Of a stretch of DNA of 64,000 nt, positions 46,249-56,859 are shown piece by piece. This DNA is from Proteobacteria bacterium UBA3413 (GTDB taxonomy: Bacteria; Pseudomonadota; Gammaproteobacteria; Magnimaribacterales; D2472). The notes below the pieces were generated by a model. It saw only the letters and a program-made list of their open reading frames with translations, searched no databases and was not told the origin of the DNA. The position numbers and the translations under genes were made by a program. The DNA lies in NCBI GenBank assembly GCA_002358345.1, contig DEOR01000065.1:30297-94296 (forward strand), written 5' to 3'. How positions within the stretch are numbered: the stretch's first letter is position 1; each line of letters starts with the position of its first letter.

Positions 46249-47493
46249 GTGGATATTCAATCTTTAAGAGGCATGCCAGACTTATTTCCAGAGGATCTGG
46301 AGAAATGGCATATTCTTGAAAAAACTCTCTCCAAGGTCTTTCTCTCTTGTGGTACCAAAGAGATTCGGACGCCGTTACTAGAATCAACAGAGCTCTTCAA
46401 TCGCTCTGTTGGAAACTCATCAGATATTGTTAATAAAGAGCTTTATAGTTTTTTAGATAGAAATGATAAAAGTATTAGCTTGAGACCCGAGGGTTCCGCT
46501 AGCGTGATTCGCGCAATCATACAAAAAAAACAAGAGCATGAAAAACACAAATTATGGTATCAGGGACCTATGTTTCGCTATGAAAGACCTCAAAAAGGCC
46601 GATTTCGGCAATTTCATCAAGCCGGAGTTGAATATCTGGGTTATGAAGAAGGACTTTCTGAGTACGAGTTAATTTCAATGGTGATTCAACTTAATCAGCG
46701 GCTGGGCATTAAGAAATACAAAATAAAAATTAATCATTTGGGAGACAAAGATACAAAAGAAAATTTTTGCAATGCTTTAAAACTATTTCTTGAGCCGCAT
46801 CTCGATACCTTGCATGAAAAGGATGTCGCTAGGCTAGAATCTAATCCATTGCGCATTTTAGATTCCAAAGAAGAGTCCACTCAAAACTTATTAGCCACAG
46901 CCCCGCGGTTCCAAGATTTTCTTTCAGAGAGCCCCAAAACCTTTCTGAAAAACATAGTGCAGCATTTTACTGATCAATGTGATATCGCAGTGGATTCAAG
47001 CCTAGTTCGAGGCCTTGATTACTACACGGGCTTAGTCTTTGAGGTTGTTTCTGAGGATCTTGGCGCACAAGATGCATTTTTGGGCGGGGGTAGATATGAT
47101 CATTTGAGCAAAGAGCTTGGGGGCAAGGGCATGGAGGCTATTGGTTTTGCTATTGGTCTAGAGAGAATAATTGATTTAATGCAGATACAGCCCCTTCAAA
47201 ATGTTCAAAAAGTAGCCTTCATCACTGTGGGTGAGCAAGATCAGCAAAAAACCTATAAAATAGCGCATGCTTTAAGGGAGGCTAACCTTGGCGTGATCTT
47301 GGATGCATTTTTGAGCTCAGCTACTCTAAAATCTCAGCTTAAAAGAGCCAATAAGCATGAGCATCACTTTGCAATTATTATTGGTGAAGAGGAAAGAGAG
47401 CTAGGAAAATACTTGTGGAAGAATCTTAGTGCCCAAGGCGATCAAGAGCTTTTGCATTTTGAAGCTTTGATCGATAAATATAAAAATCTTTAG
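46249..47493 (+). CDS. hisS: Histidyl-tRNA synthetase
   Basis: HisS charges tRNA-His. Class II motifs are present: RGMPDLFPED at the start, motif 2 in YQGPMFRYERPQKGRFRQFHQ, the histidine-specific LVRGLDYYTGLVFE, and motif 3 in GFAIGLERI. A C-terminal anticodon-binding domain follows (about 325-414). The start is GTG 46249, 3 bp after ispG. The 414 residues are close to E. coli (424). Confidence 0.97.
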   Translation: MDIQSLRGMPDLFPEDLEKWHILEKTLSKVFLSCGTKEIRTPLLESTELFNRSVGNSSDIVNKELYSFLDRNDKSISLRPEGSASVIRAIIQKKQEHEKHKLWYQGPMFRYERPQKGRFRQFHQAGVEYLGYEEGLSEYELISMVIQLNQRLGIKKYKIKINHLGDKDTKENFCNALKLFLEPHLDTLHEKDVARLESNPLRILDSKEESTQNLLATAPRFQDFLSESPKTFLKNIVQHFTDQCDIAVDSSLVRGLDYYTGLVFEVVSEDLGAQDAFLGGGRYDHLSKELGGKGMEAIGFAIGLERIIDLMQIQPLQNVQKVAFITVGEQDQQKTYKIAHALREANLGVILDAFLSSATLKSQLKRANKHEHHFAIIIGEEERELGKYLWKNLSAQGDQELLHFEALIDKYKNL

Positions 47494-47501
47494 GAGAGAA
47501 G

Positions 47502-48146
47502 ATGGCAGATTACAATTCAGACGAAGAGAGATTTACGGCTATTGCTGATTTCTTTAAAAGGAATAGAAATAGCATTCTTTTTACCCTTGCAGCTATTGTT
47601 CTTATTGCCGTCAGTAGCATTAGTGTTAATGCCTATAAGACTAATCAAAACAATCAAGCCGCTGACCTTTATGACGCATGGTTTGTCGGCATGGGCAAAG
47701 AGACTGTTGATCTGGATAAAACAATGCTTGATTACAATGCATTGCAAAATGATTTCCCTAGGACAGGTTATGCTGGTTTGGCTCGTCTAATCAAAGCTTC
47801 TCAGCTTGCTCGAGAGGGCGAAATAACCAATAGCTTGAATGAATTCAGAGCACTGTTAAAGGTTACTTCGGGCCTATTTGGAAATGACGTATTAAATTCA
47901 TTGGCTAGAATTAATATCGCGAGAATAGAGGTCAGTAATGAGAACTTTTTACCAGCCTTAGAAGTTCTAGAGCCATTTAACTCTGGTAGTGAGCATGCCA
48001 TGGTTTATGAGATTAAAGGTGATGCCTTATCTGGGTTAAATAAAACTCAGCTAGCTTTAGACCAATACAATCTAGCTTTAAACAACATGAAAGATGAATC
48101 GCAGAAATCGCTATTAAAAATTAAAATTAGTCAGCTTACTCAGTAG
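47502..48146 (+). CDS. yfgM: YfgM-family membrane-anchored TPR protein
   Basis: YfgM (also named AncA) is an ancillary SecYEG-associated protein that interacts with PpiD and periplasmic chaperones. A short N-terminal cytoplasmic part is followed by one membrane helix (about residues 24-42) and a periplasmic domain with TPR-like repeats. The sequence is divergent, but length (214 versus 206 in E. coli), topology and position between hisS and bamB agree. It has a good ribosome binding site (GGAGAGAAG). Confidence 0.88.
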   Translation: MADYNSDEERFTAIADFFKRNRNSILFTLAAIVLIAVSSISVNAYKTNQNNQAADLYDAWFVGMGKETVDLDKTMLDYNALQNDFPRTGYAGLARLIKASQLAREGEITNSLNEFRALLKVTSGLFGNDVLNSLARINIARIEVSNENFLPALEVLEPFNSGSEHAMVYEIKGDALSGLNKTQLALDQYNLALNNMKDESQKSLLKIKISQLTQ

Positions 48147-48151
48147 AATAC

Positions 48152-49300
48152 ATGCAATATAAAATTATTTTAGTTCTTCTTTTTACGGGAGTAATATCTT
48201 CTTGCTCATCTCTTAATTTTTGGAGCAATGAGTCTGATGAAGACTTAACCACTCCTGCGAAATTACTTCCATTTACCGGTGATTATTCAATAGACATAGC
48301 TTGGAAAAAATCTTTTAAAGGCAGCGATGATTTGGGAGCATTTAAACCTGCCTTCTACTCAGGGCAGGTAATTGTTGCTGATTCATCAGGAGACATCACC
48401 TCTATTAATCCCGAGACTGGAATGATAAATTGGCAAAAAGCTCTAGGAAGAAATCTTTCTGCGGGAGTGGTAGCTGGTTTTGGGAGACTTGTTGTATCTG
48501 ATGTTGATGGTTTTGTAATAAGTCTTGATATGGAATCTCAAGAAATTCTCTGGGAACAAAACATAGGTGGGGAAGTTCTAGCCAGAGCAATTGTGGATGC
48601 AGCGCTGGTGGTGGTCAAGAACTCTGTTGGTGAGTTGGTGGCGCTCGATGCTATGACTGGAGAGAAGAAATGGACTTTTAGATCCCAGTTACCAGCATTA
48701 ACTGTTCGAGGAACAGGAGAACCAATTATAAAAGATGGCATAGTCTTCTCTACTTTTGACAATGGTCGCCTTGGAGCGTTTCAATTAAATACTGGATTCT
48801 TTTTATGGGATGGCCCAATTTCGTTTGTTTCGGGATCATCTGAACTTGAAAATTTATTAGATGCAGATTCCTCTCCTGTAGCATTCAATCAGTTGATCTT
48901 TGCCGTAAATTACCAGGGCAATCTTACGGCCTTTGATACAGCTCAAAAACGGCCTGTATGGAATGCGAAAGCATCTTCATTTCATTCTCCGGTTATCGGC
49001 AATGGGATGATTATGGTTATCCAGGATAACGGCTCTATTCTTTCGTTTTCCTCTGGAAATCTCCAGCCTTCATGGACATCTGAGGAGTACCTGTTTCGGG
49101 AGCTCTCTAATGGGGTGTTGCTGAACAATACCATGATGGTAGGCGACCTCGAGGGATACCTTCATGTGATCAATCCATTGACTGGAAAAACTGTTGGTAG
49201 AAAAAAAGTTTCTGGCAACCCAATTAAGAGCATTGTAACCTTTGGAGATCTGGCATATATAGTTGACCAGGACTCTAATCTAGTTGCAATTTCGCTCTAG
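48152..49300 (+). CDS. bamB: Outer membrane assembly lipoprotein BamB
   Basis: BamB is the beta-propeller lipoprotein of the BAM complex that binds BamA. The signal peptide ends in VISSC, with C18 lipidated. Repeated PQQ-like blades contain motifs such as ETGMINWQKALG, SQEILWEQNIGG and MTGEKKWTFRSQ. The 382 residues match the family. It lies 5 bp after yfgM and 14 bp before der, the standard order. Confidence 0.95.
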   Translation: MQYKIILVLLFTGVISSCSSLNFWSNESDEDLTTPAKLLPFTGDYSIDIAWKKSFKGSDDLGAFKPAFYSGQVIVADSSGDITSINPETGMINWQKALGRNLSAGVVAGFGRLVVSDVDGFVISLDMESQEILWEQNIGGEVLARAIVDAALVVVKNSVGELVALDAMTGEKKWTFRSQLPALTVRGTGEPIIKDGIVFSTFDNGRLGAFQLNTGFFLWDGPISFVSGSSELENLLDADSSPVAFNQLIFAVNYQGNLTAFDTAQKRPVWNAKASSFHSPVIGNGMIMVIQDNGSILSFSSGNLQPSWTSEEYLFRELSNGVLLNNTMMVGDLEGYLHVINPLTGKTVGRKKVSGNPIKSIVTFGDLAYIVDQDSNLVAISL

Positions 49301-49314
49301 CATGGCTCGCATTA

Positions 49315-50700
49315 ATGCTAAATTCTATTGCTATCCTAGGTAGACCCAATGTAGGGAAATCTTCTTTATTTAACAAGCTAACCAAAAGTAGAAATGCAAT
49401 TGTTTCAGATTTCTCTGGACTCACCAAAGATAGAAATTTTGGCTATAGCGATATTAAAGGCAAGCAGTATTTAGTTGTTGATACAGGTGGCGTAGGTTCT
49501 GAGCTGACTGAATTTAGTGAAGCTATTACCGAGCAAGCCCTGATTGCTGCAGAGGAATCAAACCTAATTTTATTGCTAATTGACGGCTCGCAAGAACTGA
49601 CCTCAGATGATATCAATCTATTGCAAATTGTTAGAAAGTTCGATAAAAAATTTGTTGTTGTACTGAATAAAATTGATATTAAAGTTCGCTCTAACGCTAA
49701 GGAAGATCTCCTAAAATATGGTGCTGGGGAGATATTAGAGATCAGCGCAGAGCACTCCAGAGGCATCAAAGAGCTCCAAATTTATATATCAGAAAATTTA
49801 CAAGATAATCCCGTCCCCGAGACATCCGGAACAAGAATTGCAGTTATTGGTCGACCTAACGCCGGTAAATCCACCTTTATTAACCAGTTCACTAAGCAAA
49901 ATAGGCTGATTGTTTCAGACATTCCTGGAACTACTATCGATTCAATTTACGTGCCATTTACGTTTAATGAAGAGGAATTTGTTTTTATTGATACAGCTGG
50001 AATAAGAAAGAAATATAAACAAAGCCATGCAGTTGAATACTTTTCTTATGTTCGGGCTATGCATGCTGTTGCTGAGGCAGAGATAGCGCTGATGCTGATC
50101 GATGCGAATGATGGAGTTGTTGATCAAGACCTACGGATTCTTAACTTAATCAGAGAACATGGTAAGCCAGTAGTTATTGCTCTAAATAAAGTAGATGAGC
50201 TGACCTCTACTGATATTGAAAATTTGCTCGACTCAAAAAAATACCACAATACCATCATGAGTGACTTGGTCATCATGCAAATTTCCGCCCTTCAAAAAAC
50301 AGGATTCAAGAGATTATTCGACACTTTGGCAGAGGTCCATAAGATTGCCACTACAAAATTTTCAACAGGCAAGCTCAATAAACTTCTTGAGAAATTTAGC
50401 AATGCAACCAATATGCCGAGCGTTGCCGGCCGACCGGTCAAGATGAGATACATTCATTTTGGAGGGATTTATCCAACTAAGTTAATTATTCATGCCAATG
50501 TCTCTACTAAAATTCCATCAAATTTTAAAAGATATTTAATCAACTCTTTTAGAGATGAACTGAGCCTGAAGAGCATTGGATTAAATGTAATTTTTAAAAA
50601 GGGTGAAAACCCCTTTGAAGGCAAAAAGAATGAGCTCACAACGCGCCAAATTAAAAAGAAAAAAAGACTGGTCAAACACGTTAAAAAATCAAAAAAGTAA
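49315..50700 (+). CDS. der: Ribosome assembly GTPase Der (EngA)
   Basis: Der has two tandem GTPase domains and acts in 50S subunit maturation. The first P-loop is GRPNVGKSS (residues 8-16) and the second GRPNAGKST near 178-186; NKID and NKVD follow in the respective domains. The C-terminal KH-like domain ends in a lysine-rich tail. The 461 residues are close to normal. A promoter for the sdh operon begins directly after it. Confidence 0.97.
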   Translation: MLNSIAILGRPNVGKSSLFNKLTKSRNAIVSDFSGLTKDRNFGYSDIKGKQYLVVDTGGVGSELTEFSEAITEQALIAAEESNLILLLIDGSQELTSDDINLLQIVRKFDKKFVVVLNKIDIKVRSNAKEDLLKYGAGEILEISAEHSRGIKELQIYISENLQDNPVPETSGTRIAVIGRPNAGKSTFINQFTKQNRLIVSDIPGTTIDSIYVPFTFNEEEFVFIDTAGIRKKYKQSHAVEYFSYVRAMHAVAEAEIALMLIDANDGVVDQDLRILNLIREHGKPVVIALNKVDELTSTDIENLLDSKKYHNTIMSDLVIMQISALQKTGFKRLFDTLAEVHKIATTKFSTGKLNKLLEKFSNATNMPSVAGRPVKMRYIHFGGIYPTKLIIHANVSTKIPSNFKRYLINSFRDELSLKSIGLNVIFKKGENPFEGKKNELTTRQIKKKKRLVKHVKKSKK

Positions 50701-50721
50701 GATTTTCTGCTATATATTCCG

Positions 50722-50727
50722 TATAAT
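50722..50727 (+). promoter_or_regulatory. Possible -10 element of the sdh-suc operon
   Basis: A perfect TATAAT lies 30 bp before the sdhC ATG in the 57-bp gap after der. The -35 region is poor. AAGGAA (50749-50754) is the ribosome binding site of sdhC. This is the only gap upstream of the nine-gene TCA block, which supports a promoter here. Confidence 0.45.
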
Positions 50728-50757
50728 TCAACCTAAGGATTAAGTTTTAAGGAACAA

Positions 50758-51138
50758 ATGTCTATAAAACCTGTTTTTATTAATTTATTAAAAATACAAC
50801 TGCCACTTGCAGCCTTTTTATCTATCACTCATCGAGTAACTGGAGTATTAATTTTCTTTCTAGTTCTTCCAACCTCTGTGTATTTTCTGTCATTACTTCT
50901 TTCTAGCGAATCCTCCTATATGAATTTTCTTGATTTATATATGAATAATTTTATTTTAAGAACATTTGTCCTTTTTCTCGCGTTGATCTTCACCTATCAT
51001 GTCTTTACAGGCGCTCGACATATGCTGCTTGATTTTCATTTAATCAGCGAAACCCTGAGTGCGACAAAAACCTCTTCGATCATTACTTTGATACTATTTC
51101 TAATAAATGGAGTCATTCAGGCCTGGGTGATCTTATGA
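50758..51138 (+). CDS. sdhC: Succinate dehydrogenase cytochrome b556 subunit
   Basis: SdhC anchors complex II in the membrane and helps bind quinone and heme. Three hydrophobic helices are visible. LSITHRVTG near residues 21-29 contains the Ser and Arg of the quinone site, and YHVFTGARHMLLDFH supplies the heme histidine. The 126 residues are normal. It overlaps sdhD by 4 bp. gltA, often divergent from this operon, is not nearby. Confidence 0.96.
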   Translation: MSIKPVFINLLKIQLPLAAFLSITHRVTGVLIFFLVLPTSVYFLSLLLSSESSYMNFLDLYMNNFILRTFVLFLALIFTYHVFTGARHMLLDFHLISETLSATKTSSIITLILFLINGVIQAWVIL

Positions 51139-51485
51139 ATATAGGAAAATTTTTTTGGTATCTACAAAGATACAGCGCTTTATACTTCTTATTTTTTTTA
51201 GGTTATCTTGAGTACTTATATTGGAGTGATCAATTGGCATTTGACCTAGTTACCTCTAATCTTGCGCTAAAGGTCTCTCTAAGTCTCTTCATCATACTTG
51301 CATGCATGCATGGCTTTGTTGGACTGTGGACCGTGGGAACAGATTACTTCACAAAAAGAACGCTTGGCTTTATCTCTCCAAGACTTGGGAGTTATGGAGA
51401 TCTGATCAGAAAAATTTACGAAGGATTTTTTGTCTTGCTGGGTATGGTAATTGTCAATTTATATCTCTTAACCATCTGGTCTTAA
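51135..51485 (+). CDS. sdhD: Succinate dehydrogenase membrane anchor subunit
   Basis: SdhD is the second small membrane subunit of complex II. Three hydrophobic segments cover the 116 residues, and the second contains [16 protein letters not shown] with the conserved heme-proximal histidine and the aspartate-tyrosine pair of the quinone site. The sequence is divergent, as usual for this subunit, but position between sdhC and sdhA leaves little doubt. It overlaps sdhC by 4 bp. Confidence 0.94.
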   Translation: MNIGKFFWYLQRYSALYFLFFLGYLEYLYWSDQLAFDLVTSNLALKVSLSLFIILACMHGFVGLWTVGTDYFTKRTLGFISPRLGSYGDLIRKIYEGFFVLLGMVIVNLYLLTIWS

Positions 51486-51486
51486 T

Positions 51487-53271
51487 ATGGAAACTTATAA
51501 TTCTAATAATATCCAAACTCTAGAGTTTGACGCTTTGATTATTGGCGGTGGTGGCTCTGGTATGCGAACCTCATTGGAGCTTGCAAAATCTGGATTAAAG
51601 ACTGCTGTTGTATCCAAAGTTTTCCCCACTCGATCCCATACAGTTTCTGCTCAAGGTGGGATAACTTGCGCAATCGGAAGTGCTGATCCAGACGATGATT
51701 GGCGTTGGCACATGTATGACACAGTTAAGGGCTCAGATTACATTGGAGACCAAGATGCGATTGAATATATGTGCTCAGAAGGCCCAAAAGCAGTTTTTGA
51801 ACTTGAGCATATGGGCTTACCTTTTTCTAGATTTGAAAATGGCAGAATTTACCAAAGACCTTTTGGCGGTCAATCCAAGGATTACGGAAAAGGCGGTCAA
51901 GCAGCTCGAACATGTGCAGCTGCAGATAGAACAGGACACGCTTTGCTGCACACCTTGTATCAAAATAATATCAAAGAAGGCTCTAATTTTTTAAACGAGT
52001 GGTTTGCAGTTGAGTTAGTGCTCAATAAGTCCAAGGAAGTGACTGGAGTAATAGCATTTTCTATTGAATCTGGGGAGGTTGCTTATCTTAAGGCCCAAGC
52101 AACTGTCATGGCAACTGGTGGAGCTGGAAGAATTTACTCCTCCACAACCAATGCATTAATCAACACAGGAGATGGTCTAGGTATGGCTTTAAGAGCTGGT
52201 TTTCCCGCTCAAGATATGGAAATGTGGCAATTTCATCCCACTGGAATTTATGGAGCAGGATCTCTTGTAACCGAAGGATGCCGAGGTGAAGGTGGTTATT
52301 TAATCAATGCAGAAGGCGAGCGATTTATGGAGCGCTATGCACCTAATGCTAAAGATTTAGCAGGTCGAGATGTTGTTGCAAGATCAATGGTACTTGAAAT
52401 CCTTGAGGGCAGAGGCTGTGGAGAGCACAAAGACCATGTCTTGCTCAAGCTTGATCATTTGGGTGCAGACGTCCTGAATGCAAAGCTTCCAGGTATATGC
52501 GAGCTATCTAAAACATTTGCAGGCATAGACCCTGTTTACGAACCCATTCCTGTAGTTCCAACGTGCCACTACATGATGGGAGGAACACCTACCAATATCC
52601 ATGGACAAGCATTTACACAATCTAACGGTGTGGATGAAATTATTGCAGGTTTGTTCTCAGTGGGTGAGGCTGCCTGTGTCTCAGTTCATGGCGCGAATCG
52701 ATTGGGTGGGAACTCTCTGCTAGACCTAGTTGTTTTTGGTCGAGCAGCAGGATTACATATTCAAGAGGCCTTAAAATCAGGTGGTGGAGTCTCAGATTCT
52801 GACAGTGATGATATAGATCAAGCCTTGCACAGCTTAAATGCCCTAAATCATTCAGAGGGTGGCTTTGAGGTTGCCGAGGTTAAACGAGAACTTCAAGCGG
52901 TAATGCAAAACTATTTTGGAGTCTTTAGAAGGGGCGATTACATGGAAAAAGGGGTAGCTGAGCTAAATACTATTAGAGACAAAATCTCCAATCTTCATCT
53001 TAAAGATAAGAGCGCTGCTTTTAACACCAGTCGGGTTGAAGCCTTGGAGCTAAGAAATTTATTTGAAGTTGCTGAGGCTACCGCCATTGCTTCTTTAAAG
53101 AGAACTGAAAGCAGAGGCGCGCATGCACGCGATGATTTTAAGGAGCGCGACGACGAGAATTGGCTCTGTCATTCTCTGTACAATCCAACCAACAAAGAAT
53201 TGAGCAAAAGAGGCGTCAATTTTGAACCCAAGCAAGTAGAAACCTTTGAGCCTAAAATCAGAACTTATTAA
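51487..53271 (+). CDS. sdhA: Succinate dehydrogenase flavoprotein subunit
   Basis: SdhA oxidises succinate with covalently bound FAD. The dinucleotide fold is [16 protein letters not shown], and the FAD-linked histidine is H51 in [11 protein letters not shown]. Substrate-binding and catalytic residues lie in [17 protein letters not shown] and the RSMVLEI region. The 594 residues are typical. It starts 1 bp after sdhD. Confidence 0.98.
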   Translation: METYNSNNIQTLEFDALIIGGGGSGMRTSLELAKSGLKTAVVSKVFPTRSHTVSAQGGITCAIGSADPDDDWRWHMYDTVKGSDYIGDQDAIEYMCSEGPKAVFELEHMGLPFSRFENGRIYQRPFGGQSKDYGKGGQAARTCAAADRTGHALLHTLYQNNIKEGSNFLNEWFAVELVLNKSKEVTGVIAFSIESGEVAYLKAQATVMATGGAGRIYSSTTNALINTGDGLGMALRAGFPAQDMEMWQFHPTGIYGAGSLVTEGCRGEGGYLINAEGERFMERYAPNAKDLAGRDVVARSMVLEILEGRGCGEHKDHVLLKLDHLGADVLNAKLPGICELSKTFAGIDPVYEPIPVVPTCHYMMGGTPTNIHGQAFTQSNGVDEIIAGLFSVGEAACVSVHGANRLGGNSLLDLVVFGRAAGLHIQEALKSGGGVSDSDSDDIDQALHSLNALNHSEGGFEVAEVKRELQAVMQNYFGVFRRGDYMEKGVAELNTIRDKISNLHLKDKSAAFNTSRVEALELRNLFEVAEATAIASLKRTESRGAHARDDFKERDDENWLCHSLYNPTNKELSKRGVNFEPKQVETFEPKIRTY

Positions 53272-53293
53272 TTACTAAATGAGAGAAGAGCAG

Positions 53294-54025
53294 ATGATTA
53301 ATGTAAACATATACAGATATAACCCAGAAACTGATCAGTTTCCATATATGCAGGCTTATTCTATCGAGCGTCCTAAAAAAGATATTATGCTGCTGGAGCT
53401 TCTGAATATTTTAAAAGAGCAAGATTCCTCAATATCATATAGACGCTCATGCAGAGAGGGTGTGTGCGGATCAGATGGCATGAATATTAATGGCAAAAAT
53501 GGTCTTGCTTGCATTACTCCGATCTCTACAGCAATTCAAAAAGATAAGATTGATTTAAGGCCATTACCTGGATTGCCAGTAATTCGAGACTTGGTGGTAG
53601 ATATGACGGAGTTTTATGCGCAATACGATAAAATTAAACCTTTTTTACAAAATGACTCTGCGCCTCCAGCCATAGAGAGACTTCAATCCCCAGAAGATCG
53701 AGCCAAATTGGATGGACTTTATGAATGCATTCTCTGTGCCTGCTGCTCAACGAGCTGCCCATCTTTTTGGTGGAACCCTGATAAGTTTGTTGGGCCAGCA
53801 GCTCTTCTGCAAGCCTATAGATTTATAGCTGATTCGAGGGATACAAAAACTTTAGAGAGATTGGATAATCTATCCGATCCCTTTAGCGTTTACAGATGTC
53901 ACGGCATCATGAATTGCGTAAGCGCCTGTCCAAAAGATTTAAATCCAAATCATGCAATTGGAGAAATTAAATCTATGTTGCTATCCAACAAAAGAAATAT
54001 TATTGCATCTGACGGTGTAAGCTAG
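53294..54025 (+). CDS. sdhB: Succinate dehydrogenase iron-sulfur subunit
   Basis: SdhB carries electrons from FAD to quinone through three clusters. Ligands for [2Fe-2S] are in [11 protein letters not shown] and the following LAC, for [4Fe-4S] in [12 protein letters not shown], and for [3Fe-4S] in [13 protein letters not shown] prefer ATG 53294 ([11 protein letters not shown], 243 residues): it has a GAGAGAAGAG ribosome binding site, while the in-frame ATG at 53279 has none. sucA follows after 8 bp. Confidence 0.96.
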   Translation: MINVNIYRYNPETDQFPYMQAYSIERPKKDIMLLELLNILKEQDSSISYRRSCREGVCGSDGMNINGKNGLACITPISTAIQKDKIDLRPLPGLPVIRDLVVDMTEFYAQYDKIKPFLQNDSAPPAIERLQSPEDRAKLDGLYECILCACCSTSCPSFWWNPDKFVGPAALLQAYRFIADSRDTKTLERLDNLSDPFSVYRCHGIMNCVSACPKDLNPNHAIGEIKSMLLSNKRNIIASDGVS

Positions 54026-54033
54026 AAATACAC

Positions 54034-56850
54034 ATGAGTGTTACAGAAGGGGACCAATCTACCATAGAGACACCAGGCGCCCAAGGTTCATACCTTGAGT
54101 CTTTGTATGAGCTTTACCTTCAGGATCACACCTCAGTGCCGGATGATTGGAGGTTCTATTTTGACTCTTTGCCAGTCATTCAACAAGACCACCCCGAGAT
54201 CTCTCACAAAGAAGCTATCTCTAGAATTACAAATAAGCAGATTAACGCTCCTTTAAAGTCACCTCAACTAGCTCCGGGACAGCCGCATGATAAACAGGTA
54301 AAGGTGATTCAGTTAATTCAAGCCTATAGGAATCGTGGGCATCAAAAAGCAAATTTAGATCCATTGGGTTTGAAACCAATTAGGCATTCTGACAATCTTG
54401 AGCTTGCCTTTCACCAACTGGACAACACCAATCTCAATGATCTTTTTGATACTGATACCTTGCAAATTAATAAGGACTCAGCGTCGTTAGGTGAGATCAT
54501 AGAGTCACTGGAGAAAATTTACTGCGGAACCCTTGGCATTGAATATAACTATATTGCTAACATACATGAGCGCACTTGGTTCCAACAGAGATTAGAGCCA
54601 AACTTAGGAAATCTTCACTTTAGCTCAGAAGAAAAGAAATATATTTTGAAGCGACTAAGTTCTGCAGAGGGCCTAGCAAAATTCTTGGCGTCCAGATACC
54701 CAGGCATGAAAAGATTCGGCATTGATGGTGCCGAATCACTGATCCCGCTGGTTGATAGCTTAATTCAAAACTGTGGTATTTTTGGAGCTGAGCAGATTTG
54801 TTTTGGCATGGCTCATCGCGGACGATTAAATTTATTGGTTAATGTTCTCGGTAAATCTCCTAAAGATTTATTTAGCGCATTTGAGGAAGATTTTGAGTTA
54901 GAGGGCGCCCACACTGGCGATGTGAAGTATCATTTAGGCTTCTCATCAAATATTTTAACCCCTAATGGGGAAGTCCATGTATCGCTGACAAACAACCCAT
55001 CGCATCTAGAGATTGTAGACCCAGTGGTTGTGGGTTCAGTGCGGGGCAGGCAAGATCGATTAAAAGATACTGAACAAAAACTAGTGGTTCCCATTCTTAT
55101 TCATGGCGATGCTTCGTTTTCTGGCCAAGGGGTGGTCATGGAAACATTACAAATGTCTCAAACCAGAGGGTATGGCGTTGGAGGAACTATTCACGTGATT
55201 GTTAACAATCAAATTGGGTTTACCACCTCCAACGAGGAAGATGCGCGCTCAACTCAATATGCAACTGATGTTGCAAAAATGATTGAGGCCCCAATTTTGC
55301 ATGTCAATGGAGATGATCCAGAAATGGTTGTCTTTGCTGCAAAGCTTGCTTGTGAATACAGGCATAATTTTAAAAAGGATATCGTGATTGATATGTTTTG
55401 TTTTCGAAGACGAGGTCACAATGAAGCGGACGAACCCTCTGCAACTCAACCCCTTATGTATCAGAAAATTGCTACCCATCCGTCAGTTAAGAGCTCCTAT
55501 GAAGTATCTTTAGTTGACAGTGGCGTCATCACTGAGAGCGAATGCAAGGAGATTGAAAAAAAATATAGGACTTCCTTAGAGGAGGGCCAATCAGTTGCGC
55601 ACAATCTTGCAACCAAGCCCAATGCATCCATGTGGTTTGATTGGACCCCATACATAAACCAAACTGGTGACCAGGTCATTGATGCATCATTTGGCTTAAA
55701 GAGATTCAAAGAGCTCGCTCAGATCATTTTTACACCGCCTGAAGATTTTGTATTGCAAAAGCAGGTAGAAAAATTATTTATCGATCGTTTGAGCATGATT
55801 GGGGGTGAAACCCCTGTGAATTGGGGTTTTGCAGAGAACATGGCTTATGCGACTCTCTTAGATCAAGGCTACCCTATTCGTTTTACCGGTCAAGATGTTC
55901 GTCGTGGCACCTTCTCTCATAGACATGCCGTTATTCACAATCAAACCGATGGTGTTGAGTACATGCCTCTGGTAGAAGTTGCCGATAAAGCCGGCACAAC
56001 TATAGATATCTATGATTCTCTTTTGTCCGAAGAAGCTGTTTTAGGTTTTGAATACGGGTATTCTGCAACACGACCATCTGGTCTAGTCATTTGGGAAGCT
56101 CAATTTGGTGATTTTGTAAACGGAGCGCAAGTAGTCATTGATCAATTTATCGTCTCTGCGGAACACAAATGGGAAAGACTCTCTGGTTTGGTGATGTTGT
56201 TGCCACATGGCTATGAGGGTCAAGGCCCTGAACACAGCAGCGCACGAATCGAAAGGTTCTTGCAACTGTGTGCAGATGAAAATATTCAAGTGTGCGTGCC
56301 CAGCACCCCCGCTCAGATCTACCACTTGCTAAGGCTGCAAACCATTAGAAATATGAGGCGTCCCCTGATTGTTATTTCTCCCAAGAGTCTTCTAAGAAAT
56401 CCCAAAGCAGTCTCTACAATCAAAGACTTAACAAATGGCTCGTTTCAGTATGTAATCGATGATGCTGATGCTCAGCCCGAGAAAGTTAAAAAGATCATCA
56501 TGTGCTCAGGTAAAGTTTTTTATGACCTTGATCACAAACGTCAGGAGTTAGGCATTGAAGATGTAGCCTTGATTAGGGTGGAGCAGCTGTACCCATTTCC
56601 ATACGATACTTTGCAAGTGGTCTTGGAGACATACCCACAAGCCAAAGATTTTGTGTGGTGCCAAGAAGAGCCGAGCAACCAAGGGGCTTGGTTTAGCCAT
56701 CGACACAGACTTCAAATTGTCCTTGATCGCATTGATGGGCCGCAGATTAGATTGGTCAGCCGCAAAGCCTCGGCAGCACCCTCGGTTGGCCTAAACAAAT
56801 TACACCTTCAACAACAAGAAGCTTTGGTCAATGAAGCTTTAACATCATAG
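54034..56850 (+). CDS. sucA: 2-oxoglutarate dehydrogenase E1 component
   Basis: SucA decarboxylates 2-oxoglutarate with thiamine diphosphate. The N-terminal segment GSYLESLYELYLQD binds the E2 core, and the ThDP domain includes FGMAHRGRLNLLVNVLGK and the HGDASFSGQGVVMET region. The C-terminal part has TGQDVRRGTFSHRHAV and LLPHGYEGQGPEHSS. The 938 residues match the family. sucB follows after 9 bp. Its local GC content seems somewhat higher than in the earlier genes, probably reflecting high expression. Confidence 0.98.
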   Translation: MSVTEGDQSTIETPGAQGSYLESLYELYLQDHTSVPDDWRFYFDSLPVIQQDHPEISHKEAISRITNKQINAPLKSPQLAPGQPHDKQVKVIQLIQAYRNRGHQKANLDPLGLKPIRHSDNLELAFHQLDNTNLNDLFDTDTLQINKDSASLGEIIESLEKIYCGTLGIEYNYIANIHERTWFQQRLEPNLGNLHFSSEEKKYILKRLSSAEGLAKFLASRYPGMKRFGIDGAESLIPLVDSLIQNCGIFGAEQICFGMAHRGRLNLLVNVLGKSPKDLFSAFEEDFELEGAHTGDVKYHLGFSSNILTPNGEVHVSLTNNPSHLEIVDPVVVGSVRGRQDRLKDTEQKLVVPILIHGDASFSGQGVVMETLQMSQTRGYGVGGTIHVIVNNQIGFTTSNEEDARSTQYATDVAKMIEAPILHVNGDDPEMVVFAAKLACEYRHNFKKDIVIDMFCFRRRGHNEADEPSATQPLMYQKIATHPSVKSSYEVSLVDSGVITESECKEIEKKYRTSLEEGQSVAHNLATKPNASMWFDWTPYINQTGDQVIDASFGLKRFKELAQIIFTPPEDFVLQKQVEKLFIDRLSMIGGETPVNWGFAENMAYATLLDQGYPIRFTGQDVRRGTFSHRHAVIHNQTDGVEYMPLVEVADKAGTTIDIYDSLLSEEAVLGFEYGYSATRPSGLVIWEAQFGDFVNGAQVVIDQFIVSAEHKWERLSGLVMLLPHGYEGQGPEHSSARIERFLQLCADENIQVCVPSTPAQIYHLLRLQTIRNMRRPLIVISPKSLLRNPKAVSTIKDLTNGSFQYVIDDADAQPEKVKKIIMCSGKVFYDLDHKRQELGIEDVALIRVEQLYPFPYDTLQVVLETYPQAKDFVWCQEEPSNQGAWFSHRHRLQIVLDRIDGPQIRLVSRKASAAPSVGLNKLHLQQQEALVNEALTS

Positions 56851-56859
56851 AGAGATATT